A stretch of DNA of 64,000 bases from the NCBI GenBank assembly GCA_045590195.1, contig JAZNQN010000044.1:1-64000 (forward strand). The letters are read 5' to 3'. Below, one piece after another: positions 9,743 through 18,489 of the stretch (position 1 is the first letter of the stretch; each line of letters starts with the position of its first letter). This DNA comes from JAZNQN01 sp045590195. Its GTDB lineage: Bacteria > Bacillota > Clostridia > UMGS1883 > UMGS1540. The position numbers were made by a program, and so were the translations under genes. The notes beneath the pieces are model-generated. The model did not search any database. It worked only from the letters and a program-made list of their open reading frames with translations, and was not told where the DNA came from.

Positions 9743-10918
9743 ATGACCTGTGATAAATGTGGTACAAAACTTTCCGCAGACTCAAAATTTTGTGCTGAAT
9801 GTGGAAATGAAATCTTAGCACCTGCTCAAATCATTTGTCATAATTGTCAATGTTCTAACGAGCTAAATGTAGTTTTTTGTAGTGGATGTGGTGCCAAATT
9901 AACAAATTCTACAAAAAGGTGTGTAAAATGCGGTTGTGAAATTGATAATGAAACAATATTTTGTGGAGAATGTGGAACAAATCAAAATACATATATAGGC
10001 TTTGAAGAAAACAAAGAGCATACCAAGAAAAAAGAGAAACCAATCAAAAGCAAAAAGTATGGTTTAATTATTTCTATACTTGTTTTAATAATCATTATTC
10101 TTCTATCCTGCATTGTTGGTTACTTTTATTATATAGGCACAAGTAATAACAACAACAGCGAAATTATTGAAACCACCATTAACGAAACTTCTGATGATGT
10201 TCAGATTGAAAAGGAAGAAGTGGATAATGTGGATGAAGTACCGACAGAAAACGAAGTCGAACATTTATCAGTTCAGCAATATGTAAAAAATACAGATGTT
10301 CCTTTAAATGTCCGAAGTGAAGCTAAGCACGAAAGTGATTTAGTAGTAAAAATATATGACGAAAGTGAACTTATGTCATACTATGGTGAAAGTAAACAAG
10401 GACTTGGTTCTGATGGTAAATTGCACGATTGGTATAAAATAACTCTAAAAGATGGGACAAGTGGTTGGGTAAGAAGCGACCTTGTATCATCTAAAACAAT
10501 AGATGTTGATAACAAGGGATATGCAACATATCAAAATACAAATTATGGGTATGCGTGTAAATATCCTTCGTGGTTTGAGGAAACATTCAAAAATGGTAGC
10601 ATTTTGAACTGCGAGTCTAAAGATGGAAAAGCAAAGATGACAGTCAGTACAACCAATTTTGGATATACCATTCAGGAAACTATCGACAACTATATCTCAT
10701 CGTATGATGAAGCGGAAATTGATTATAAATCTGTTGGCGATGATTATTTTGCCATAAGGTTAAAAAAACAAGACAATAATATGTATTACTATCGTTATAG
10801 TGAATTTGTAGATGGCCTGGTACATAGTTTCACTCTTGACTTCCCTGTAGATGAATTTCAAACCTATGACGAAATAATAAACACTATATATGCAGATTTT
10901 TCTAAACAATTTAATTAA
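9743..10918 (+). CDS. Triple zinc ribbon, membrane protein with SH3b domain
   Basis: Three successive ribbons occupy residues 1-85 (CDKCG/CAECG, CHNCQ/CSGCG, CVKCG/CGECG). A membrane helix follows (about 107-130), then an acidic linker and a bacterial SH3 domain (about 183-252), recognised by VPLNVRSEAKHESDLV and the closing DGTSGWVRSDLV. A final domain of about 130 residues resembles that of the next gene. SH3b domains of this type usually bind cell wall peptides. The protein is 391 residues long. The gene has an AAGGAGGG site 12 nt after the preceding stop. Confidence 0.72.
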   Translation: MTCDKCGTKLSADSKFCAECGNEILAPAQIICHNCQCSNELNVVFCSGCGAKLTNSTKRCVKCGCEIDNETIFCGECGTNQNTYIGFEENKEHTKKKEKPIKSKKYGLIISILVLIIIILLSCIVGYFYYIGTSNNNNSEIIETTINETSDDVQIEKEEVDNVDEVPTENEVEHLSVQQYVKNTDVPLNVRSEAKHESDLVVKIYDESELMSYYGESKQGLGSDGKLHDWYKITLKDGTSGWVRSDLVSSKTIDVDNKGYATYQNTNYGYACKYPSWFEETFKNGSILNCESKDGKAKMTVSTTNFGYTIQETIDNYISSYDEAEIDYKSVGDDYFAIRLKKQDNNMYYYRYSEFVDGLVHSFTLDFPVDEFQTYDEIINTIYADFSKQFN

Positions 10919-10941
10919 ATTTATGAAATGAGGTCGAAAAG

Positions 10942-11967
10942 ATGAGTGGGTTATTTGTAATGATATTTCCACTAATAGTTTTATTGGCGATAATAACACT
11001 AGTCTGCACTTTTATATTGTCGCATAAGGTAAAAAAATTACAAAAAGCTTCTGTTTGCCCATTAGATATGATGCCTTGCCCTAATTGCGGAGAATTCGTG
11101 GATGCTCGTATCGCACCAAACCAAACAGCATTTTGTTCAAACTGTGGATTTAAATTACATCAAAATAAAGAAGGTGTTCCACAAAATGATATTAAATTTT
11201 GCGGAAATTGTGGAAATAAGTTATCTGAAAACTCTATATTTTGCGATAACTGCGGTCATAAAGTTCAAAACGAAATCACAACGGAGGCTTTAACTATAAA
11301 ATCTCCACAAAACACAGATCTAAAAAGGACTAAAAGAAAAAGAAACTTTTTTATATTCCTTACTGTATTGTTGTGGTCAATGGTGGTTTTTGTTATCTCT
11401 TTAATCGGTTACTCATTTTATATAGACAATATTAGTAATGAAACAGAACAAAAACAGAATATATCATCACAGAAGGAATATGTTCAATATGATACCGGTG
11501 TTATAGAAAACGAACAAGCCGATATTGAAGAAACTACAGAAAATGTAATTATCAATATTATTGATACACCAACATATTATCGTTTGGAAAGTCCTGAATA
11601 TTCATATTATATTGATATTCCAACACACTTTGTTGAAGACAAGCACAGTGATAAAAAATATCGAATTTTTAATGACCCCGATGGAACGGCTTCTATTGCT
11701 GTACTTGTAAATGAAAACTTTGACCGAAAGACATCTGAGGTTTTACTTCAAGAAGTAATTGAAGATTTTGGAGATAGTATAACTTACAAAGCAAATGGCG
11801 ATAGTTGGATAGCTATGTCTGCCACCGCTGACAGCATTAGTACATATCAAAAAATTTTTGTTAAAGACAATATCTATACATTCAGATTTACTTGCGATGA
11901 GGAATATGTAGATGTTTACAAAAACTATATCGAACACATAGAGGACAATTTTAAAGCAACAAATTAG
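10942..11967 (+). CDS. Two-helix membrane protein with two internal zinc ribbons
   Basis: Unlike its neighbours, this 341-residue protein begins with a membrane helix (residues 3-28), followed by a cytoplasmic loop carrying two ribbons (CPNCG...CSNCG, about 51-72, and CGNCG...CDNCG, about 87-111). A second membrane helix (about 133-156) leads to an outer C-terminal domain of about 130 residues. That domain has the pattern SPEYSYYIDIPTHFVED and resembles the last domain of the preceding gene (NYGYACKYPSWFEE), so the two share an unnamed outer module. Confidence 0.65.
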   Translation: MSGLFVMIFPLIVLLAIITLVCTFILSHKVKKLQKASVCPLDMMPCPNCGEFVDARIAPNQTAFCSNCGFKLHQNKEGVPQNDIKFCGNCGNKLSENSIFCDNCGHKVQNEITTEALTIKSPQNTDLKRTKRKRNFFIFLTVLLWSMVVFVISLIGYSFYIDNISNETEQKQNISSQKEYVQYDTGVIENEQADIEETTENVIINIIDTPTYYRLESPEYSYYIDIPTHFVEDKHSDKKYRIFNDPDGTASIAVLVNENFDRKTSEVLLQEVIEDFGDSITYKANGDSWIAMSATADSISTYQKIFVKDNIYTFRFTCDEEYVDVYKNYIEHIEDNFKATN

Positions 11968-11979
11968 CGGAGGATAAGT

Positions 11980-13248
11980 ATGAAGTATAAATTAAGCAAA
12001 AGTATAATTTTAACCATTTTAACCATTTGTATTTGTATTGCTTTTTCAGCTTGTACAGAAACCAACACAAAAAATACTAATTCAACTGAGCAAAACACAG
12101 TAGCAGAAACAAATGATGTTAATAATATTGATGAAAATGAAACAACTGATGAACCTGTTTACGACGACATAGGTTTAGATACAGGTGGAAATGTTTACTC
12201 CGGGGGACATACAACATCAATAATTGACAATGAAGGCAACTTATTTATATGTGGCAGCAGCTCGGCAGGACAGGTCGGCGATACAGTAGAAGATTTTATA
12301 ACTCAACACAAATTAGTATTTTCAAATGTTAAAGCAGTTTGTGGTTCATCAAGTTTTGCTGCTATAACAAACAAAAATCATCTATATACTTGGGGATATA
12401 ATTCTTATAACCAACTTGGATATGGGATGTGTGATGATAGTCCTACCCCTACTCAAATAGAAAAAAATATAATAGATGTTTCTATAACCGGCTCAACCTG
12501 TGCTTATGTAAATAAAAAAGGCGAAATGTATGTTATGGGTTATCCAAGAGTAAGTTTTGGAGATAAAGACAACACAAGAGAAAGCTCTACACCTGTTAAG
12601 ATTATGAATAATGTGATAGATGTCGAGCTATCAACAAACAACGACTATGGGCAAACTTTTGCTGCTATAACAAAAAATAACGAATTGTATATGTGGGGTG
12701 ATAATAGTCACGGAATAATCAACCCAAACACCGAAGAACCTATTGACCAACCAATAAAAGTAATGGATAATGTAAAATCTGTTTCTATCGGGGATAGTTA
12801 TGTTTTAGCTGTAACAACAAACAGCGAACTATATGCTTGGGGTTACAACCGATTTGGTAAATTAGGTATTGGTAATACAGAAACACCGAGTGAGAAAGTT
12901 AAAGTAATGGACAATGTACTTTTAGCTGATGCCGGAACAAACACCTCTTTAGCGGTCAATCTAAACGGCGAATTGTTTACTTGGGGACATAATAGTTATG
13001 GCTGTCTTGGTCAAGGCATTGACTTTGAAAAGGATGATAATGATGTATTATTGCCAACTAAAATAATGAGTAATGTTAAATCGGCTTCTCTTGACGAGTC
13101 AACAATGATTATTTTAGACAAAAATGGTGATGTATATACCTGCGGTTGGAATACAAGAGGACAATTAGGCACCGGAGATACCGATGATAGGAATGTTCCT
13201 ACCCTTGTATATAATATTTACAATTCCATCTCAACAGAAACAGAATAA
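11980..13248 (+). CDS. RCC1-repeat lipoprotein
   Basis: This 422-residue protein has a lipoprotein signal peptide (residues 1-25) with lipobox AFSAC, so Cys25 or the adjacent position is probably lipidated. After a Asn/Thr/Glu-rich linker, residues about 65-415 form RCC1/ALS-type repeats: at least six copies of the pattern ...LYxWGxNxxGQLGxG... (for example LYTWGYNSYNQLGYG and LYAWGYNRFGKLGIG). This predicts a seven-bladed propeller on the outer face of the membrane, a binding platform rather than an enzyme. It lies 12 nt after a ribbon gene and belongs to the same operon. Confidence 0.82.
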   Translation: MKYKLSKSIILTILTICICIAFSACTETNTKNTNSTEQNTVAETNDVNNIDENETTDEPVYDDIGLDTGGNVYSGGHTTSIIDNEGNLFICGSSSAGQVGDTVEDFITQHKLVFSNVKAVCGSSSFAAITNKNHLYTWGYNSYNQLGYGMCDDSPTPTQIEKNIIDVSITGSTCAYVNKKGEMYVMGYPRVSFGDKDNTRESSTPVKIMNNVIDVELSTNNDYGQTFAAITKNNELYMWGDNSHGIINPNTEEPIDQPIKVMDNVKSVSIGDSYVLAVTTNSELYAWGYNRFGKLGIGNTETPSEKVKVMDNVLLADAGTNTSLAVNLNGELFTWGHNSYGCLGQGIDFEKDDNDVLLPTKIMSNVKSASLDESTMIILDKNGDVYTCGWNTRGQLGTGDTDDRNVPTLVYNIYNSISTETE

Positions 13249-13283
13249 GTTTAATATTAATAGAAGTACGGAGGATATAAATT

Positions 13284-13793
13284 ATGTATTGTAATAAATG
13301 CGGAAATGAAATAGAAGGAAATGTAAAGTTCTGCACTTCGTGTGGAGAAAGAATAGAACAAATAGAAACACCAATCAGCACTCAAAACGCAACACCTTCA
13401 TCAATAACAGGAATTGGAAGCAACTTATTTAATGTAGTGTCAATGATATTGTTTGGTATATTAGCTTTTACATATCTTGTTACGGCTGTTAAGAGTTTTG
13501 AGGGAAACCAAGATGCGTTTGAATGGTTAAGCGATGGATACAAAACAATAGGTATGATTTTACATTGGGTTATTAGCCTTGTAGTTTTATGTGATTGCTT
13601 GCAAGGAATAAATGGTAATGTAAAAAATAAGTCATTAGCGGTTTCTTCTGCCATATCTTTAATCGTCATTACATCTTTGATATGGATTGGAAAAATGATT
13701 TGCAATGATTTTGAATTTGAAGATATGTCAATACTTTTGTATAGATTATTTGGAACATACGGACAATTAACTGCTTCCTCTTATTTATATTGA
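13284..13793 (+). CDS. Zinc ribbon, multi-pass membrane protein, probably frameshifted at the end
   Basis: Residues 1-24 form a ribbon (CNKCG, CTSCG), followed by membrane helices at about 50-70, 92-112 and 118-140, the same plan as the gene at 2184. The reading frame ends at 13793, but the overlapping -1 frame continues with a hydrophobic stretch FLLFILICSVIGS and a polar NNNNK tail to a stop at 13829-13831. The fourth helix expected from the paralogue would be this segment. A one-base change near 13760-13780 therefore appears to have truncated it; sequencing error is an alternative. Confidence 0.6.
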   Translation: MYCNKCGNEIEGNVKFCTSCGERIEQIETPISTQNATPSSITGIGSNLFNVVSMILFGILAFTYLVTAVKSFEGNQDAFEWLSDGYKTIGMILHWVISLVVLCDCLQGINGNVKNKSLAVSSAISLIVITSLIWIGKMICNDFEFEDMSILLYRLFGTYGQLTASSYLY

Positions 13794-13853
13794 TTTGTAG
13801 TGTAATCGGTTCTAACAACAACAATAAATAAGTTTATTTATCAGGAGGATTAT

Positions 13854-14867
13854 ATGTTTTGTCAAAATTGTGGGGTTGAATTACCTAATACTGCAAAATT
13901 CTGTAGTAATTGTGGTTTTAAAAATGAAAATGCAATTATTAGTACACCAAAAGAAACAACTAACAACGACTATGATACTACAGCTATAAAAATATACTTG
14001 TCCAATATATTATCTTTAGAGTGTATGAGAAAAAAACTGAATAGAGATTGGCACCAACTTGATAGAAGAATAAAATCAAGAAAAGCCACTGGGTATTGCG
14101 AAAGATTTTTAACAAAAGAAGATACAACTAACAATGTTAACGGGCATTGGGTTTGGTTTAAGTATGATGGAAAAAAGTGTTACATTGCTTTCCACACTAG
14201 TGCTAGTGGACAACTACAATGGATAAATGAACATTATGATCTTGCCCCGTGGGGTACAGATGAAAAAATAGTTTGGTATTCTGTTGATGAAAATTTCAAA
14301 TATTTAAACAATAAAAAGAATTGGCTATCACGAACAACTTGGTCCACAAAGGAAAGAGCAAAAGTTCGTGACAAATTCTTACAACACTATGAAACATTTA
14401 AGGCTAATGCTCACAGCAAACATATGCAATTTGGGAATGATACTCAATCCTTAATAAAAAAATTAAATGGGATATATGACGAACATACTAAAGTTACAGA
14501 ATTGTTGAATAAAGCATATAATGTGAATATAATACCAAAACAATTTAGAACTCTTCAAGCCATATATTTTCTCCACGATTATATATCAACATCTAATGAA
14601 ACACTTTCTTCTGCTTTTTTACATTGTGATTTAGATGTAATTAAACAAAAACTTGATATTATAATCGAAAAACAGGAAGAAATAATAATAGGACAGGCAA
14701 TTCTTGCAGCTCAAAACAAAGAGTTAATTAGTAGAAATCAGCAAGCATTGGATAAATTGTCAAGTATTGAAGAAAATACAAGTAGGTCTGCACAATATGC
14801 TGAAATAGCCGCAAATAACGCCGAAGCGTGTGCCTGGATAGGACTAGCAAATTATATAAAAAATTGA
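13854..14867 (+). CDS. Cytoplasmic zinc ribbon protein, unknown function
   Basis: This 337-residue protein has a ribbon at 1-24 (CQNCG, CSNCG) but no membrane helix, so it should be cytoplasmic. The middle (about 45-200) is rich in Trp and Tyr, with the patterns GHWVWFKYDGKKCYIAFH and WLSRTTWSTKERAKVRDKF. The C-terminal 100 residues are long amphipathic helices ending in a Ala-rich stretch. No family was recognised. Its Trp-rich core and lack of an anchor distinguish it from the rest of the array. Confidence 0.6.
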   Translation: MFCQNCGVELPNTAKFCSNCGFKNENAIISTPKETTNNDYDTTAIKIYLSNILSLECMRKKLNRDWHQLDRRIKSRKATGYCERFLTKEDTTNNVNGHWVWFKYDGKKCYIAFHTSASGQLQWINEHYDLAPWGTDEKIVWYSVDENFKYLNNKKNWLSRTTWSTKERAKVRDKFLQHYETFKANAHSKHMQFGNDTQSLIKKLNGIYDEHTKVTELLNKAYNVNIIPKQFRTLQAIYFLHDYISTSNETLSSAFLHCDLDVIKQKLDIIIEKQEEIIIGQAILAAQNKELISRNQQALDKLSSIEENTSRSAQYAEIAANNAEACAWIGLANYIKN

Positions 14868-14880
14868 AAGGACAATTAGA

Positions 14881-17463
14881 ATGAAAAATAGAATTTTAAG
14901 TTATATTATTAGCATAAGTGTAATATTCTCTTGTTACACTTTTATGAATACTACAACTGTTAGTGCTGCATCCGGTAATTGTGGTGATAATGTTTATTGG
15001 TCGCTTGATGCTAACGGAACACTCACAATAAGTGGTACAGGAGAAATGGAAAATTATAGTGTTACTGATGACTATAAAGCTAACGCTGATATTTGCAAAG
15101 ATGTTCCGTGGCGTGCATCGTATAACGAAATAAATTCTGTTGTAATAAAAGATGGTGTAACGAGCATAGGTGATGCTGCATTTTCATATATAGGGTTACA
15201 AAACATAGAAATTGCCGATAGCGTAACTACAATTGGCAAAGAGGCATTCCTTGAGTGTAATAACTTGACATCAGTTAAATTGTCTAAAAATATTAAAACA
15301 ATACAAAACTCAGCTTTTTATAACTGCAAAAAATTAGTAAGTATTATTTTGCCTGAAAGTATTATACATATAGGCGATTATGCTTTTATGGGATGTGAAA
15401 GTTTATATTCTATAAACACCCCCCAAAATGTAAAAATTATAGGTGCAAGTGCTTTCGCAGGTTGTATCAACATAGTAAGTTTTATAATTCCAGAAAGCAT
15501 AAACTCAATAAATTCAAACACATTTGGATTTTGTGAAAATTTGCGCGATATTACAATTCCCAAAAGTATAACAAATATAAAAGAATTAGCATTTTACGGA
15601 TGTAATAATTTGAAAAATATATATTTTAGTGGAACAGAAAACGATTGGAACAACATCCAAATAGACAGATTCAATGATTTTTCGGCTGAAACCACTATCA
15701 AATTTATGGCTAATTATGACCCTCTGTTGCAAGGTGATTTTTCAACATTTGCTAGTGTATATAAAATGACAAATGGTACAACGATAGAACTACTTAGCAA
15801 CGGATTAAGGGATATTGATGTAACAGACAGTGATACTGTGTTTCGAGTAGAAGACATAACAAAGGAGTCTGATGGCACTTATACTTGGTCAATAAATTGT
15901 TATGTAGGGGATGAATGCTTTGATGGCGTTTTATGTGTACTTTTTCCCGAAGGTGTGGAAGTTATAGATTATAGTGGAAAAATTCTTCCTACTGACACTT
16001 CAAAAGTCCGTTTTTGGAGTGGCAATGCAGAAATATCTGATGCACAATATATCGCATATAAACAAGATAATGAAACAGATGAAATTAGAGTTGTATTAAA
16101 TGGTAAAGAAATTAAGTTTGACCAACCACCAATTATGGCAGAAAATAGAATATTAGTTCCCATAAGAAAAATAGCTGAAGCTATGGGAGATGCAGTAATG
16201 TGGAATGAAGAACATCAAACCGCCTTCATTGAACACGGCAAGCAGGCACTTGTTATTAAGCTATTGGAAGATAACATAAAAATTGTAGAAAATGAAGATT
16301 GGACACAATGGAAAGAAAAACAACTCGATGTAGTAGCCTTTTCAGCAAATGGTCGCACGCTTGTTCCCGTGAGAGCTTTCTGTGAAAGTCTTGGATCTGA
16401 TGTAAAATGGGATGGAGATAGCTATACTGCCTACATAACATACGATTTTAAAAACAAAACAGAAAAAATGGATGCTCAAACTTTTGAAAAAATCAATACT
16501 GTATATTATGCTCTAAACACATCATCAAATCAGTTTGACGAATTTTCAGATGATTTAGACGAATTTATTATGCAAAGGGACCCCAAAATTGATGCTGTTG
16601 CTATGGGTGTGAGTGATATTTGGGCAGGTGTTCAAGATTTAATCTCTGGATTTAATAACGATGTTAATGTTATGCAAAAAAGTTTGGAAACTATGTTATC
16701 TAACATTCCTGACAATGACCTTGTAAAAATAGACACAAAAATGCTTAATGATATAAAAAGTTCTCTTATGATGAATAAAGAGTATTACGATATATCTAAT
16801 GGTATTGACGATAAGTTTTTACAAAAGCATCCTACATTAAAATCATTAAATAATGCTATTAACACTGTAGGAATAGCTTATGATATAGCTTCATTTTCTG
16901 CTGAACAATTAGCAGTAATATTTAGTAATTATGAAATGAACATATCTCATTTGTATTCCTTAAAGACGAGTTTAGAGGAAAACGCAGTCATAAATAATGA
17001 GATAAATACAGCGATTACCAATTTGGAAAATGAATATGCCAATAAATTTTTACAAATAATAATCAACACTCGTGATGAATTGACCAAGTTTACAATAACA
17101 GAAGGTGTAGATTTGGCTACAGCTGGTGTATTTCATTGGGGCGTATTTACTTGGGAACAAGCATTTAAGATTACAGGTGCAACTCAAAAAGGACAATCGT
17201 TAAAAACATTTTATGGCTTATATTGCTTTAATGACGCATTAGATATTGCATATAAAAATATACATAGCAATATTAAAACGGGAAATTATACTAAAGATGA
17301 TGTACTTGTTATGAAACACCTTGACAACATACAACGAGCATTGAAAATCACGGCTTACGAGGCAATAAAAAATGTTACAAACGACAAAGAAACACAGATA
17401 TATTGCGAAAAAACCATAAATGAAAAGCTAAATAAAAGCTGCTTGTTGTGGAAGCCAGAATAA
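14881..17463 (+). CDS. BspA-type leucine-rich repeat surface protein with copper amine oxidase-like domain
   Basis: This 860-residue protein has a signal peptide (1-29, ending VSAASG). Residues about 33-265 are LRR_5 (BspA/TpLRR) repeats with the pattern I..IG..AF..C..L..I.IP.SI. Residues about 400-520 contain a copper amine oxidase N-terminal-like domain with two RILVPIRKIAEAMG / RTLVPVRAFCESLG units, a module common on Clostridia surface proteins and not an oxidase. The last 330 residues are helical and unrecognised. LRR_5 proteins often bind host or microbial surface partners. It ends the second unit; a terminator follows at 17508. Confidence 0.8.
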   Translation: MKNRILSYIISISVIFSCYTFMNTTTVSAASGNCGDNVYWSLDANGTLTISGTGEMENYSVTDDYKANADICKDVPWRASYNEINSVVIKDGVTSIGDAAFSYIGLQNIEIADSVTTIGKEAFLECNNLTSVKLSKNIKTIQNSAFYNCKKLVSIILPESIIHIGDYAFMGCESLYSINTPQNVKIIGASAFAGCINIVSFIIPESINSINSNTFGFCENLRDITIPKSITNIKELAFYGCNNLKNIYFSGTENDWNNIQIDRFNDFSAETTIKFMANYDPLLQGDFSTFASVYKMTNGTTIELLSNGLRDIDVTDSDTVFRVEDITKESDGTYTWSINCYVGDECFDGVLCVLFPEGVEVIDYSGKILPTDTSKVRFWSGNAEISDAQYIAYKQDNETDEIRVVLNGKEIKFDQPPIMAENRILVPIRKIAEAMGDAVMWNEEHQTAFIEHGKQALVIKLLEDNIKIVENEDWTQWKEKQLDVVAFSANGRTLVPVRAFCESLGSDVKWDGDSYTAYITYDFKNKTEKMDAQTFEKINTVYYALNTSSNQFDEFSDDLDEFIMQRDPKIDAVAMGVSDIWAGVQDLISGFNNDVNVMQKSLETMLSNIPDNDLVKIDTKMLNDIKSSLMMNKEYYDISNGIDDKFLQKHPTLKSLNNAINTVGIAYDIASFSAEQLAVIFSNYEMNISHLYSLKTSLEENAVINNEINTAITNLENEYANKFLQIIINTRDELTKFTITEGVDLATAGVFHWGVFTWEQAFKITGATQKGQSLKTFYGLYCFNDALDIAYKNIHSNIKTGNYTKDDVLVMKHLDNIQRALKITAYEAIKNVTNDKETQIYCEKTINEKLNKSCLLWKPE

Positions 17464-17507
17464 TCCAAAACACAATGAATGCCATTAGTAATTAAATCAG
17501 TATTTTC

Positions 17508-17547
17508 AAAGAGGTTACGCATAAAAAGTATGTGTAACCTCTTTTGA
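17508..17547 (+). terminator. Terminator, copy A of a repeated module
   Basis: The stem AAAGAGGTTACGCATA pairs, with one wobble, with TATGTGTAACCTCTTT and ends in TTTT. The AGAGGTTA core recurs in the terminator at 18319. Confidence 0.8.
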
Positions 17548-17677
17548 ACTCTATCGTAAATCTTAAAAGAATTACACTCAATAACTATAAAATGTCAATA
17601 TTTTAAATCCTGAATTCCACTATTAAAAATTGATTCTATTCTTTTAGAAAATTGATGCTTTTTCTTCGCAAAAACAC

Positions 17678-17706
17678 TTGACTTGTGGCACCCTTTACGA
17701 TATTGT
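17678..17706 (+). promoter_or_regulatory. Sigma-A promoter, copy A of a repeated module
   Basis: TTGACT and TATTGT are separated by exactly 17 nt. The promoter at 18430 has identical hexamers, the same spacing, and shares CCTTTACG just upstream of the -10. It would start transcription near 17713, about 38 nt before the InlB-repeat gene. Confidence 0.75.
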
Positions 17707-17750
17707 TTGTGTTGCCAAAAGGTAAATACAAATTTAGGAGATGAAAGATT

Positions 17751-18305
17751 ATGAAGAAAAAAGTATTATGTACGGCATTGGCAGTGACTATGTTGCTAAC
17801 AACAACGGTATCGGCAACTGCAAAACCTTGGTGGCTTAGTAAGTACCGAGTAACCTTCGATAATGAACTTGGAATCGTAGGAATTGTAACCTTAACCTTC
17901 GCTTCGGACGGCGGAAGCTTTATTAGGCCAATAACCAAAAGGTACGGCGAGAGCGTCAGATTAGAGAGTTATGTCCCAACAAAATACGGTTACACATTCA
18001 AAGGATGGTTTACCGATCCAAGGACAAAGCAAAATCAGGTAACAACGTTCAAATTCATAAAGCCTGATGTCTTGTATGCGAAATGGGATAAGAATCCGGA
18101 AGAATCTATAAATCCGAATGATGAAATTATGAACAAGGATACCTGCTACCTCACCGATGAGGAAACTGTAAAAAGGAACGAAATCATAGAGGAGAAAAAT
18201 AAAGCCTACATCGAAGGCTTCGGCTATGTAGCACCTGCAAAAACCAAAACTATCATCTTAGACACAGACGGTGATATAAATAAAATGGTCGGCACAATGG
18301 AATAG
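17751..18305 (+). CDS. Secreted InlB B-repeat (Flg_new) protein
   Basis: This 184-residue protein has a signal peptide (1-24, ending VSATAKP). Residues about 35-105 form one InlB B-repeat/Flg_new module: a strand with GGSF, then the diagnostic YGYTFKGWFTDP and LYAKWDKN. The C-terminal 75 residues are charged and contain no sortase motif or membrane helix, so it is probably released. It lies between two copies of the same terminator-promoter module and immediately precedes the integrases, so it looks like cargo of the element. A role in adhesion is inferred from the family. Confidence 0.75.
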   Translation: MKKKVLCTALAVTMLLTTTVSATAKPWWLSKYRVTFDNELGIVGIVTLTFASDGGSFIRPITKRYGESVRLESYVPTKYGYTFKGWFTDPRTKQNQVTTFKFIKPDVLYAKWDKNPEESINPNDEIMNKDTCYLTDEETVKRNEIIEEKNKAYIEGFGYVAPAKTKTIILDTDGDINKMVGTME

Positions 18306-18318
18306 AATCTATATAACC

Positions 18319-18354
18319 AGAGGTTAAGCGTAAAATGCATGCTTAACCTCTTTT
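18319..18354 (+). terminator. Terminator, copy B of a repeated module
   Basis: The stem AGAGGTTAAGC pairs with GCTTAACCTCT around an 11-nt loop, followed by TTTTT. It matches the core of the terminator at 17508. Confidence 0.8.
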
Positions 18355-18429
18355 TCATTGGGTTTGTGTCAATAAAATTACTATTATATGTCTTTTGAAA
18401 TTCTTTGCAGATTTGTTTCAGCATTTCGC

Positions 18430-18458
18430 TTGACTTGTTCGAACCTTTACGGTATTGT
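18430..18458 (+). promoter_or_regulatory. Sigma-A promoter, copy B of a repeated module
   Basis: TTGACT and TATTGT lie 17 nt apart, with the shared sequence CCTTTACG(G/A) before the -10 and TGTGTT after it. It drives the integrase pair starting at 18490. Confidence 0.75.
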
Positions 18459-18489
18459 GTGTGTTACGAAAAAAAGCGAGGTGATATAA

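Larger units (their letters stand above)
17464..17750. other. Intergenic boundary between ribbon array and mobile element
   Basis: This gap of 287 bases holds a terminator (17508-17547), an AT-rich stretch with no convincing gene, and a well-formed promoter (17678-17706) for the InlB-repeat gene. No direct repeat of the tRNA-Pro gene was seen here, so an attachment site cannot be placed at this boundary. Confidence 0.6.

Noticed and set aside
17464..17750. Left attachment site of the integrated element
   Set aside because: No copy of either tRNA-Pro half was found in this gap or at the left end of the window, so the other end of the element is not placed.
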